From Podochytrium sp. JEL0797 (Eukaryota > Chytridiomycota > Chytridiomycetes > Chytridiales > Chytriomycetaceae): a stretch of DNA of 11,603 nucleotides. Made by a program: the position numbers and the translations under genes. Below, in pieces: positions 1 to 8,300 of this stretch (within the stretch, counting starts at the first letter, position 1; each line of letters starts with the position of its first letter). The notes beneath the pieces were generated by a model that saw nothing but the letters and a program-made list of their open reading frames with translations, had not been told where the DNA came from and ran no database searches. The stretch is taken from positions 1 to 11,603 of the forward strand of contig JADGJG010000864.1 in the NCBI GenBank assembly GCA_027596195.1, given 5' to 3'.

Positions 1-725
1 CACCCACAGTAGGCCCAAACCTCTCCTCTAAAATCTTTTTCAACCCCTTTGCCTTCCCACAAGGCAACAGCATCACCGACACTTTTCTCCCCTCCATCCA
101 TAAACCACCCATCTCTCATAATGCCCCCCCCCCCCCCCCCACACAAACAACCATGAACGGATACAAATTTTTTGATCTCAAAGGGCGGATACGTCTTGTC
201 AGGCTCCCGGGCGATTCGTTCGGGATCATGAGTGCCGTAGATGTGCACTGCCAACGCCTTTCCAAGTTGATAAATTCCCGTCAAACGAGTGACGCGTTTG
301 GTTGCCGGGTCGACATGCAAACAATTGATGTCCTTGGAAGACACTCCCTCAAAACCACTGATATCCGTGACAAGACGCGCAAGATGATAGTTTCGCTGTT
401 TTGCACCCAACGATGCTACATGCTCTGCCCATGCGTTCTGATTTTTCGCTTTCAGGTCGCTTATTTCGCAGGGAACTCTCAAGCGGAGACTCACCACTTT
501 CATCCAGCAGAAGTGTCGACTCAGGAGCGACATGTTTGGCCGCGACATTCCGTCCCAGCCAACAAACCGGGGCTCGGTTTGGCACCGAGCCTTGAGGGCA
601 GCGAGGTTGGATGTGACATGTTCGAAGGATGGGAGAGTGTGTGCAGATGGATGATCGTCCTCGGCATCCGAATCGGGTTCGCTCAGGTGGATTGCAATTT
701 CGTCGCCGTATTCGGATTCGCTCAT
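1..725 (-). CDS. Partial gene of unknown family, acidic N-terminus, runs off left edge
   Basis: The minus strand is open from an ATG at 723-725 to the window edge, and also upstream to a stop near 940, so the start is the first ATG rather than a proven one. The protein begins MSESEYGDEIAIHLSEPDSD, an acidic stretch, followed by a mixed segment without low complexity. A strong GTGAGT donor at 494 and a CAG acceptor ending at 438 define a 57-nt intron that is a multiple of three and stop-free, so it may be retained. A second likely intron runs from a GTATCC donor at 164 to an AG at 113 (52 nt). Beyond it a natural-looking frame (ending LKKILEERFGPTVG) reaches the edge. I do not recognise the family. 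The overlapping plus-strand frame (153-938) has an unnatural Cys/Trp-rich composition. Coding on the minus strand is an inference from composition and splice fit. Confidence 0.5.
   Translation of the reverse strand, partial: MSESEYGDEIAIHLSEPDSDAEDDHPSAHTLPSFEHVTSNLAALKARCQTEPRFVGWDGMSRPNMSLLSRHFCWMKVVSLRLRVPCEISDLKAKNQNAWAEHVASLGAKQRNYHLARLVTDISGFEGVSSKDINCLHVDPATKRVTRLTGIYQLGKALAVHIYGTHDPERIAREPDKTYPPFEIKKFVSVHGCLCGGGGGGIMRDGWFMDGGEKSVGDAVALWEGKGVEKDFRGEVWAYCG
124..140. repeat. Homopolymer tract, 17 C on plus strand
   Basis: Seventeen consecutive C residues follow ATG at 121-123. On the minus strand this is a G17 run inside the proposed 164-113 intron of the left partial gene. If it were translated unspliced it would give a glycine run. 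Homopolymers of this length are prone to sequencing and assembly error, so the exact count is unreliable. Confidence 0.95.
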
Positions 726-952
726 TTGCGTGTTCGCGGTTTGACGGGGATTGGCGGCGCCACGAGCGACAGGGACTTCCAATGCACGGAGGGAGAAAGC
801 GGAGGCAAAAGGTTGGTTTGCGCAACGCAGAAGATGTCGACGTGGGGCGCAAAGCTGGGTTCTTTGCCAGAGAGAAATTGGACGAAGCTTCTTCGAAACG
901 TCGGGATCTCCTTCACAGCAACATCACCAAGGGGTTAACTAAGAGTGTATGG

Positions 953-1282
953 GAATAACAGTCATTTGTGCCAGTGCGTCATACGCAGGCGCAGGTGCGG
1001 ATGCCTGTTTTCGGCGACGCAGGCAGAAGACAAAGAGCAACGCGGTCACGATTATTCTGGCCACAAAAAGCTCCAGGAAGGGCTGAAGGTGGAGTTGGGA
1101 CTTGCAGATAAGACTTCAAGGAGGGAATAATGTCCAGGGAACAGAGGCAACGCGCCCCAATGAATTAAACTTGCGCCGAAATGAGTCTTTAAAGCACATT
1201 GCTGGGAACGGCAAGAAAATGCAGACGGAGCAATAAGTTGACTTCCTGGAGCGCCGCATTAGACGCCCTAATTATCTCTAAA
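953..1282 (-). pseudogene. Broken copy of the membrane-tail gene at 1472-2062
   Basis: This stretch aligns along its length with 1549-1917. Read on the minus strand it keeps recognisable pieces of the same protein: a segment like RASNAALQEVN, the end of the membrane segment, the basic stop-transfer RRRKQ and the tail APAPAYDALAQMTVI. Relative to the other copy it has lost one base in the membrane segment (about 1065), lost two bases after the AVPSN segment (about 1189), gained one base in the G run near 1160, and lacks about 35 bp between. The membrane helix and its upstream part are therefore in different frames. In-frame 3-base differences elsewhere suggest both copies were once coding. The tail ends early, without the Pro/Tyr-rich end of the other copy. 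A decayed duplicate is the simplest reading; undetected introns are an alternative. Confidence 0.5.
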
Positions 1283-1429
1283 CACAAACCACAAGCCAAC
1301 TTTCTCCCCAATGAATGAATGAGGTGGAATTTTTTTATTGAGCCACTTAAAGGGGGGTCTCACGCGACGACATACTGTCTGTTCCGACGTGGTGGAGATT
1401 ATAGGAGATCATGGTGAAACGCATTCATA

Positions 1430-1435
1430 TTTATT
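1430..1435 (-). terminator. Polyadenylation signal AATAAA for the membrane-tail gene
   Basis: TTTATT on the plus strand reads AATAAA on the minus strand, about 37 nt after the TAA at 1472-1474, in an A/T-rich stretch. The position suits cleavage and polyadenylation of the 1472-2062 gene. A second minus-strand AATAAA lies at 1334-1339. Confidence 0.4.
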
Positions 1436-1471
1436 CATATTTAAAAAAACAGCAGAACGGCCGTTAAAGGT

Positions 1472-2062
1472 TTATGGGAAATACACCGGCAGGGGCTCTT
1501 CTGGACAATAAGCTGGCTGGGGTGCATGCACCATAAAAGAGTTGATGTGAATAACAGTCATTTGCGCCTGTGCATCGTACGCCGGCGCAGGAGCGCACGC
1601 CTGTTTTCGGCGACGCAGGCAAAAGACAAAGAGAAACGCGGTCACGATTACTCCAGCCACCAAAAAGCTCCAGTACGGACTGAAGGTGAAGCCGGGACTT
1701 GCAGATAAGACTTCCAAGTTGGGCATTTCGAGGTTTTTTTGGCGGCAAATGCCAGGGAAATGCCAAGGGAAGAGAGGCAACGCGCCCAATGAATGAAACT
1801 TGCACCAAAATGCGCCTTCAAAGCACACACTACTGGCAACGGCAAGAATAGGCGGTTGAAGAACGAAGTTGACCTCCTGGAGCGCCGCCGCATTGGAGGC
1901 CCTGATTGCCACTGAAGGCGAGAAATGGCCGCGCACCAAACACCAACCTTCATCAGAAAATGAATTACTAGATCTATTTTCCCCACCCCAATGGCTCATG
2001 ACTTGGAAAAATTGAAAATCATGAGTCATGGAAAAGAAGCCATTTTCGAGTTTCCAACACAC
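1472..2062 (-). CDS. Putative single-pass membrane protein, C-terminal part
   Basis: The open frame ends with TAA at 1472-1474 and extends up to 2062 without an upstream ATG (the first codon is GTG). About 130 residues in there is one clear membrane helix (YWSFLVAGVIVTAFLFVFC) followed at once by LRRRKQ, the usual positive-inside stop-transfer, then a Pro/Ala/Tyr tail of about 40 residues with AYDAQ, PAYCPEEP and PVYFP. This fits a type I orientation with a cytosolic tail. The preceding 50-60 residues are conserved in the broken copy at 953-1282, including an in-frame indel, which supports coding there. The first 50 or so residues look unnatural and may be non-coding, so an upstream exon or a truncated ectodomain is likely. 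No family is recognised. Confidence 0.42.
   Translation of the reverse strand: MCWKLENGFFSMTHDFQFFQVMSHWGGENRSSNSFSDEGWCLVRGHFSPSVAIRASNAAALQEVNFVLQPPILAVASSVCFEGAFWCKFHSLGALPLFPWHFPGICRQKNLEMPNLEVLSASPGFTFSPYWSFLVAGVIVTAFLFVFCLRRRKQACAPAPAYDAQAQMTVIHINSFMVHAPQPAYCPEEPLPVYFP
1549..1917. repeat. Diverged direct repeat of 953-1282
   Basis: Both blocks start with the same GAATAACAGTCATTT and share long near-identical runs such as GACGCAGGCA and GGGACTTGCAGATAAGACTT, then lose similarity after GCCCT(A/G)ATT. The blocks are in the same orientation about 600 bp apart. The longer block has about 35 extra bases near 1720-1760. It is a local tandem gene duplication and much older than the 3308-bp duplication on the right. 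Confidence 0.75.
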
Positions 2063-2248
2063 AATCGGCGCCTTTTCGAGCTGCCAGACCCCTCTCCAGG
2101 CTCATGCACAAGCCTGCATATTGCAGCAATATGGTGCTGTCAACGACCCTGTGAAGGGGCAGACACGGTGGTTCGAAAATGCAGCCTCGACGCACTTCCC
2201 CCGCCAGCACGGTGAGTTGACGGACGCAACGCACATTGATTGCACATA

Positions 2249-2254
2249 TTTATT
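2249..2254 (-). terminator. Polyadenylation signal AATAAA for the Crypton gene
   Basis: AATAAA on the minus strand starts 8 nt past the TGA stop at 2263-2265 of the Crypton recombinase gene. It marks the probable 3' end of that transcript and a minimum left limit for the element. Confidence 0.5.
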
Positions 2255-2262
2255 CTGACAAC

Positions 2263-5171
2263 TCATGCCTTGTTGGCTTTCTTGGCCTTCCTCAGCTCCT
2301 TCCCAAATTTGTCAATCGACCTCCCGTTTCTCAACTCGTCCATCGCCTTGATTGCATCTGCAAGCGCTTGATCTTCACTGGTCCCACTCTTCACCCCCTC
2401 CTCCTTGCGCGACGCTATTTCGTCAACAATCACCTTCCTGATTGTGTAGAAGGCCGTCTCCGTGTTGTCCCTCCACCTCGTACCGAATGTTGCTTCCATC
2501 CAATCGACAGACGGCTTTCCTGACGACCCAATCTTGAACTCCTCCCACAACTTCGACAAATCATACGTATACGAGCGAGACATGAATCTGCCGCCGTCCA
2601 AATACGAGCCCACTTGCGGACCAGGCGTGCTTGTCGAAGCTGCGCGTGGAACCACCTCTGCTGCCGTTGCTGATGTCCCAGAACCCACTCCCTCTGCATG
2701 TCCACGCTCTCCATTCTCGGATTCATCACCACCATCCCCTCCATTGCGGAAATGCTCCTCCAACGCGCGGCGCATGTCGAACGGTGCTGTTTGCTGCTCG
2801 CTTTCAAAGATTCGTGACATTGAAGACCCAATAAACTGCATCCCATTCAACATCTGGTTCATTTTGCTGAGCAGTGCCGACTGGCCCGTCCGTGTTTGCT
2901 CGAATCCGGCAGTGATCGCGCCACTGATTGTGGACAGCCTCGAAGAAGACAGTGCAACTTCCGACGTCAGCGAGCGAATATCAGTCGAGAGGCCTGGCAA
3001 AACCGAATCCAGAATAGTTTGAGCCGGAGTTTGAGCCGTCGACATCGCAGAAAGCAGGTCCGCCTTGAACTGGAGAAACTCTGGATCCTTCCAAATCTCC
3101 AACGTCGTCAACCAGTGTTTCTCACCGTTATCGAGATTGAAAAAACCAAGTGCTTCCGCAGCAACGTAATCTTGGATGCCAGATACTGCAAGGGCACGCA
3201 GCAAACCCAAGAATCCACGTCCAGCCAGATCCCCCTATTTGGAATGATTCTTAACATCAAGAGCGAGCTCTGAAATTGAAATCAACAAACCTTGGGGTTT
3301 TTGGACACCTGCTCCAAACCAGTTTCAACGCGACCGCCCCAGTACATCACGACAAGGCGATCAGATGGCCTGAGAAGATCACGAGGCAACGAAAATTGTC
3401 CACACGGATCATGCTTTGCCAATGCTTTCAGCGCAGGGATGGGAAGCTGCGGTGCGTACACAGACTCGCCAGAATCGGCAGATCGGTTCCAGCGACCGGC
3501 TCTGTTTTTCTGATCCTCGGAGAGCGCGTCAAGTTGTTCGTTTTCTCTCGCAGCATGGCGGCCCATGTGAGTCTTGATCGAGGACGAGAAGTTGAGAGCG
3601 TTGTAGAGGTCCGTGTACGTGCCCAACTGCGTCTTATAGCTCACTGATTTGGTGGGGCTGGACCCCGGCAGCAAGTAGATACCGTACCAAGACTCCCGTG
3701 AGGAAAAATCAGGGAATGGTTCGCCACCACCAACTCGGAACCGTCTCACAAGATGACACGCGATGTGGAAGATTGCACAGCGTCTCACATCTTTGTGACG
3801 CAGGACTCCGGCAGTTTCAACCTTGTTGAACTTGTTGGTTTTGGAGTGTCGGAAATACGCTTGTACCGCAAAGGTGGCACGTGGACCCAGCACTTCATAT
3901 TCTCTGACGGTGAGCATCGGAAGGCGCAAAAGTCTCTGAAGCTGAGATCTTGCGACCAAGTAGTACCCAAGCAACACGTCGACAATATCTCTGTTTCAAA
4001 ATAAAATAATTTAGAAATTGTGTTAAGTGAGTGTGATATTCGAGTGTGATATTCACCTGTGAGCGACCTCCGTATTTTTCTTCCACAAATATTCCACAAT
4101 ATCACCATAATCCTTGTATTTCAAAACCTCCGTGTGTGTTCCCTTGCCAAGATCCTCATACATTTCCACAAATCTGTCGAACTCCAACACCTTGAGCGTG
4201 TCCAGATACGCAGAGAGATTCTCCGTGATTTTACAATTCCAATACTTCGCAGGCTGTGGCTGTGCATTGTACTCAGCTCTCCAAAGGTCCAACAGCGCGA
4301 ACACGACACCGTTTGCCTGCGCAAAACCCCCCACACGCTGATTGCCAGCCCCACCCAATTCCACCGAGTCTTCATTGTCACTGACCTCATCGGCCTTTCT
4401 CTTCTTTGGTCTCCCTCTGGCCTTCTGCGGCTGCCCAACAATCTCCTCCTTCAAATACAAAATGATCATCGAGTCATCCATGTTCTTGTCCGCAAACGAC
4501 TTTTTCTCGCGCCATGCGTTGAACAGCAGCTGCTTCGGGGCGTACGTTTTGGTCATGCTGATGGGTCGAATTGCGCGTTTGTTCTGCTGAACTTCGGCGG
4601 AAATGGCAGCCCTTTGCTGATCCGCGGACAGAAGATGCTCGGGAGTCGTGGGCAACAGGCTCAATGTCGAGGAAGATGTGGTCGCGCCGCCTGAATGGGC
4701 GATTTGGGGGTGTGAGAGGGTGGTTTAGGAATCACGTTCGCGGTTTCGATAGTACTGTCAAAGAATGTTACCATTACGAGAGATGGTGTCACGTGGAGAA
4801 GGAGGAACGCCACTGGTTGATTCGGACGTCCCACTGGTAGAAGTGGAGCCGCGACTGGTTGATTCAGACGTCCCAGGCACGGGATTCACTGGCCGAGACA
4901 CTGGCCGAGACTTCTCCACGCACTTTGGGCACCAAGAGCTCCTCCCAGGCATCTTCTCCACCGGGTCTGGGGTGCCACAGAAGGTATGCATGTGAACCAA
5001 ACACCCTGGGCACAAATGCATGCCTTGGGTCTCGCCTTGGCAATCGCCGCATGGCAGGGCGCGTAGATATTTCTCCTTGTCGCGCTTCGTCGCCAGATAC
5101 TCGGGATGGTGCGCCGGCCACGTCGACAGAGTCGTCTTTGACTTCTTCGTCTTTGCCTTCGTTGTTTTCAA
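2263..5171 (-). CDS. PHD finger-Crypton tyrosine recombinase with GCR1_C domain
   Basis: Exons 5171-4772, 4690-4057, 3990-3291 and 3234-2263 join in frame into about 901 residues (numbered from 5171). A PHD finger of the C4HC3 type has C41, C44, C54, C57, H62, C65, C81 and C84, with W80 beside the last pair. A Ser/Thr linker (100-125) follows. The Crypton core-binding part has a basic AT-hook-like GRPKKRK near 225-232. The Ndc10-like recombinase domain has RHSKTN (K395), HxxR (H486, R489), GRWN (W512) and catalytic Y523 before LP; R367 is my guess for the first Arg. After a coiled-coil-like stretch, residues 796-851 match GCR1_C (LWEEF, PSVDWME, RWR). Known Cryptons cut and rejoin DNA in the nucleus through a Tyr-DNA link. 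All catalytic positions remain, so activity is possible. No in-frame ATG precedes the finger: codon 5171 is TTG and a stop lies at 5184-5186, so a 5' exon is missing from the model. Splice sites are inferred from sequence. Confidence 0.85.
3235..3290 (-). other. Crypton intron 3
   Basis: The intron is 56 nt with a GTTTGT donor at 3290 and a TAG acceptor ending at 3235, both phase 0. It joins SKNPK to GDLAGRGFLGLLRALA in frame, removing TGA just after the donor and TAG at the acceptor. The segment after it (LLRALAVSGIQDYVAAEAL) matches the position where Crypton proteins continue past the catalytic domain. Confidence 0.75.
3991..4056 (-). other. Crypton intron 2
   Basis: The intron is 66 nt with a GTGAAT donor at 4056, a T-rich tract and a CAG acceptor ending at 3991. 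The donor is phase 2 and the acceptor completes an AGA codon (R345), giving VAHRDIVD without a gap. A TGA directly after the donor would otherwise stop translation. Confidence 0.8.
4029..4054. repeat. Perfect 13-bp tandem duplication inside Crypton intron 2
   Basis: GAGTGTGATATTC occurs twice without a gap (4029-4041 and 4042-4054), ending two bases from the splice donor. One unit would leave a 53-nt intron, close to intron 3 in size. It looks like a recent slippage event. Confidence 0.9.
4691..4771 (-). other. Crypton intron 1 (joins PHD exon to recombinase)
   Basis: The intron is 81 nt with a GTAACA donor at 4771, a CTAAA branch-like motif and a TTCAG acceptor ending at 4691. Both splice sites are phase 1 and restore a glycine codon (G134). 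The PHD frame would otherwise hit TGA at 4758-4760, and the recombinase frame is closed upstream by TAA at 4725-4727, so both frames need this splice. It is the main evidence that the PHD finger and the recombinase are one protein. Confidence 0.75.
4812..4874. repeat. Internal repeat coding the Ser/Thr linker of the PHD-Crypton
   Basis: A 21-bp sequence occurs at 4812-4832 and 4854-4874 with one mismatch, spaced 42 bp (14 codons), coding GTSESTS twice in the linker between PHD finger and recombinase. It points to slippage expansion of a flexible, possibly phosphorylated linker. Confidence 0.8.
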
Positions 5172-5186
5172 TTTGGGAGGCAGTTA

Positions 5187-5338
5187 GTTTGTCCCCGCCC
5201 TCGCGGCAGCTTGCTGAAGACGTTTGGCAGTGGGGTTGCGCTTCCGTTGTTTAGAGACCTTTGCAGCAAGATAACTTGGGCCAGGCTCATGAAAATTATT
5301 CGTGATCCGAAAAATTGGATTTTTTTTAAATCATTTGT
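5187..5338. promoter_or_regulatory. Short divergent upstream region between Crypton and RING gene
   Basis: About 150 bp separate the start of the PHD exon frame (stop at 5184-5186) from the ATG of the RING/ankyrin gene at 5339. Transcription in both directions must begin in or near it, or the missing first Crypton exon lies here. On the minus strand a CTAAC at 5183-5187 could be a branch point for a splice into the PHD exon. A T/A-rich stretch lies at 5314-5335 just before the ATG. No clear TATA box is seen. Confidence 0.4.
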
Positions 5339-8300
5339 ATGATGCATCCCCTCACGAAACAAGCGAACGACTTTGCGTCCCAGTACGTCGTGGCAATCAA
5401 GCAGCTTTCGCCCTATAATAGCGATTCACCTGAGGTCTTCGACGCTGAAAGAATGGCTGTCACCAAGACCCTCGTTCAAGCCGCCAACCGAAACCCGCCC
5501 GAGTTTTTCTATGCCCTGGTCTTTGTTGCTGCACGGAAAGGAATCTTGTGTATCTATCTCTTGCAACATCTCTTGGAGTCCAAGAAGGTCCACCCTCGAG
5601 TCACGAACCACAAGGGCTGCAACCTGTTGCATGCACTCATTACCTCCAAAACACCATCCCTCGCCGGTTGGTTCGTCGGCACATTTCCTGACCATGCTCA
5701 GGACCTTTTCCTGACCCCGTCCAAGCGTGGACACAGCCCCTTCGAGCTCGCCATCAAGGGTCGTTGCGAAATGGAAATGGTGTATGCGTGCCTCGAGCTC
5801 GAACCCATCCGGCTGGACGATCCCGGTCATTTCCGCAAGATGTGCGTAGATTGGGGCAAAGGGAATGCTCTCAAGGTGTTTCAACGGGTGATGAAGGCCA
5901 AATCAACCCCGGACAGTCTGAAGCAGCGGTTCCGAGCCAAGTTGCGAATGGACGAACTTACGTCGCTGTTGAGGCTGATTAGCTTGCATGGAATAAGTCT
6001 CGATGAGGTTAAGAGTAAGGTGGCAACGTTGTCGTGGTGGCCCACTCGGTTGCCGTGGTCTCCGCTCGAACAGGCTGAGATTTTTTGGGATTTGCATATC
6101 ATTTGTGCGAAAGGGAAGTCTGAAGTTTTGGAGTGGATGGTGAACGAGGGTGGGTTTTCGATTGGTGGATCCGGAATGGCACCTGGCTCGCACAGTTTGG
6201 GAGATGTTTGCGCAATGGGAGAAAGTTTTGGGAAGGACTTCCATCTCAAATTCAACCGACATGACGAGCCGGAAAGTGCTTATGGGTACGAGGGTACTCT
6301 TAAAGCGTTCAACTTTGCAGTTTTGCATTGGGATGGGAAGTTGGAAACACTGTCGGAAGCTTTGAACGAGGTGTGTGGTTTTTTTCTTTACGCCTGCACC
6401 CAGAGGAGGCGGACTGAATTCCGTTTTCATCTCAGAGCATCTCTCAGAAAAAGGGATCGACTGCCATTTTTTCAATCAACCAAGTTTTTGAGTCCAACCC
6501 GTGGGTCCAGGCAACGCAGCAGCTTCGATGGCAAGAACGTTTGCGAATTTTGTTGGCGCTTCTCCAAGTCGATTCAACAGCCAACAAGTCCCTCTCGTTG
6601 CCCAGTCTAGATTTTCTTGTTGTGGGAAACAACGCCAACATTCTCAAGGCCCTCGTGGATCTCAAGTTCATCGACTTGTCGATTCTGGACGCGCCAGACG
6701 GGCACGTGGTCTCAGACAATGAGGGTTCGGAAGCTTCGTACAATCCGGATGAAGATTGCGGGATTTGTCTTTGCCCGAAACGCCATGAGATTATGCTCGA
6801 CTGTGGGTTTCACAGTTTCTGCAAGTCGTGTGTTCAGCACATACAGCGAAAGGCTGTGGAGCTAGGAACGGATTTCAAGTGCCCTTTCTGTCGCAGGGTG
6901 TGTTTTGTGAGGATTGAGGTGGCGAATCACGGCGTGTTGAGTGCGTCGTGGTTGGAGACCGTGTCGTGGCTTGTTGGAGACGGGAATCGGTTGTCAAAGG
7001 CGGAGGCGGCTCTTGGCCTTGCGGCTGCCAGTGGAGCTGTTCATGTGATGGATTATTTGATACATGATGTGGGTGTTTCGCCTTTCGTGTTGCGGTTTGG
7101 ACATGCTGGCGACAATTTGTTGCACGTTGCCGTGACTGAAGGTAAGTTTGGACGTGATTTTTGACGTTAGAGAACGAGCTAACTTGTGTTTCATTCCACA
7201 AGGCTCTGTGATTTCAATCAACTGGTTACTCAACAACGGCTTCTCCGATCTCGTCACGATTCCAAACACCCACGGCGTGACCCCCTGGCAACTCCACCTC
7301 TCCATCGAATTCTTTGTGTCAAAGGCCATATTTGTCTGGATGGAGCCTTACCTTCCTTCGGACTGGAAGCAACATATTTCGATTTCAGACCTTGCTGAAT
7401 GGGCCATTGAACTCAAAAACGAACTCATGCTCGACGTTATCCCAAGCCTCCTTCAACAAGACGCCCCGCTCTCTCAACTCACTGAAATCATCTCCTGCGT
7501 CTCTCTGGCTTCCTTCTTTTTCCCACTCCGCTCCAGTGACAAATGTGACCGCCTCACGGCCTTGTTCGAAAAAGACCGCGTGGACGTGTTGGAATGGGTC
7601 GCCCAGCAAGACGACGGTCGATCTCATGTCATTAGTTTCTTGTCGAGTGTGGAGCGTCATCGCAAGTTTGACCCGCGGTTTGAATTGAAGCCGCGCGTCG
7701 AGGCATTTCAGCGCAGGTTGTTGGAGAGGCAAGAGTGTGTAGCCCGGTTGAGGTCTTTTGCGAAGGCGTTTGTGAAGGTGGTTGAGGAAGGGGGGAGTAT
7801 TGCGCAGTTTGAAGGGTTTCGGGTTGAACAGGAAGCGCAGTTGGCGTTGTATCGCGAAAAGTTTCCCGAGGAGGTGGATGCGGTGGTTGCGAGCATGAGT
7901 TTGGAGGACGTGATGTACGGCCAGAGTGTTCTTGCGTTTGCGGTCGAGAGAGGGAACTATCGCATGGTCAAAGAGATTATGGAGGGAGGTCTCTTGCCAG
8001 ACATTGACTTTTTCGACCAAGTCGTGCGTCGAGTGGCTGGGATCCCGGAGGTGGAATTTTTGGGGTGGTGTTTGGATTGGATGGTGTCGCACGATCTGGA
8101 TCTGAACGCTCGAACAAAGGTCGGCAGCACGTTATTGCTCGATCTGGCGGTGTCGTTCCGGTTTTCGGACATTGAGAAAAGGTCTCAGTTTGAGGAAGCG
8201 TTGTTTATGGCGTGTGGGTATCCCGGATTCGACAAGAACGCAGTGGATCACCATGGAGATACAGTTCTCTTTTTGATCTGCGATAGGAATTTTGCGCATG

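Larger units (their letters stand above)
2263..5171 (-). mobile_element. Crypton DNA transposon, minimum extent (coding part only)
   Basis: The recombinase gene defines the element. Cryptons lack terminal inverted repeats and leave at most short direct repeats, so the ends cannot be placed from one copy. On the left the element must reach at least the AATAAA at 2249. On the right it reaches at least the intergenic region after 5186, and it could include the RING/ankyrin gene. I looked for matching short repeats at plausible ends and found none convincing. Confidence 0.7.
4988..8295. repeat. Tandem duplication, unit 1 of 3308 bp
   Basis: The unit begins at GCATGTGAACC inside the PHD finger coding sequence and ends at GGAATTTTGC inside the last exon of the RING/ankyrin gene. 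It is followed directly by the second unit with no spacer. The base before the start (T at 4987) differs from the base before unit 2 (C at 8295), so the break is fixed to the base. It contains the 5' piece of the PHD exon, the intergenic region and all but the 3' end of the RING/ankyrin gene. Confidence 0.97.

Noticed and set aside
153..938. 261-residue plus-strand open frame
   Set aside because: Its composition is unnatural (many Cys, Trp and His with no domain-like pattern) and it lies opposite a more convincing minus-strand gene with an acidic start and good splice sites.
1998..2030. Inverted repeat CATGACT/AGTCATG as a transposon end or terminator
   Set aside because: The arms are only 7 bp with a loop of about 19 bp. 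Cryptons do not use terminal inverted repeats, and no partner exists on the right side.
5426..5884. 152-residue minus-strand frame opposite the RING gene, repeated at 8734-9192
   Set aside because: It is the antisense shadow of a clearly coding exon with ankyrin repeats. Its presence in both units only reflects the duplication.
7385..8092. 235-residue minus-strand frame, repeated at 10693-11400
   Set aside because: It is antisense to the last RING/ankyrin exon, His/Leu/Arg-rich with no motif. The plus strand carries ankyrin patterns in a spliced frame.
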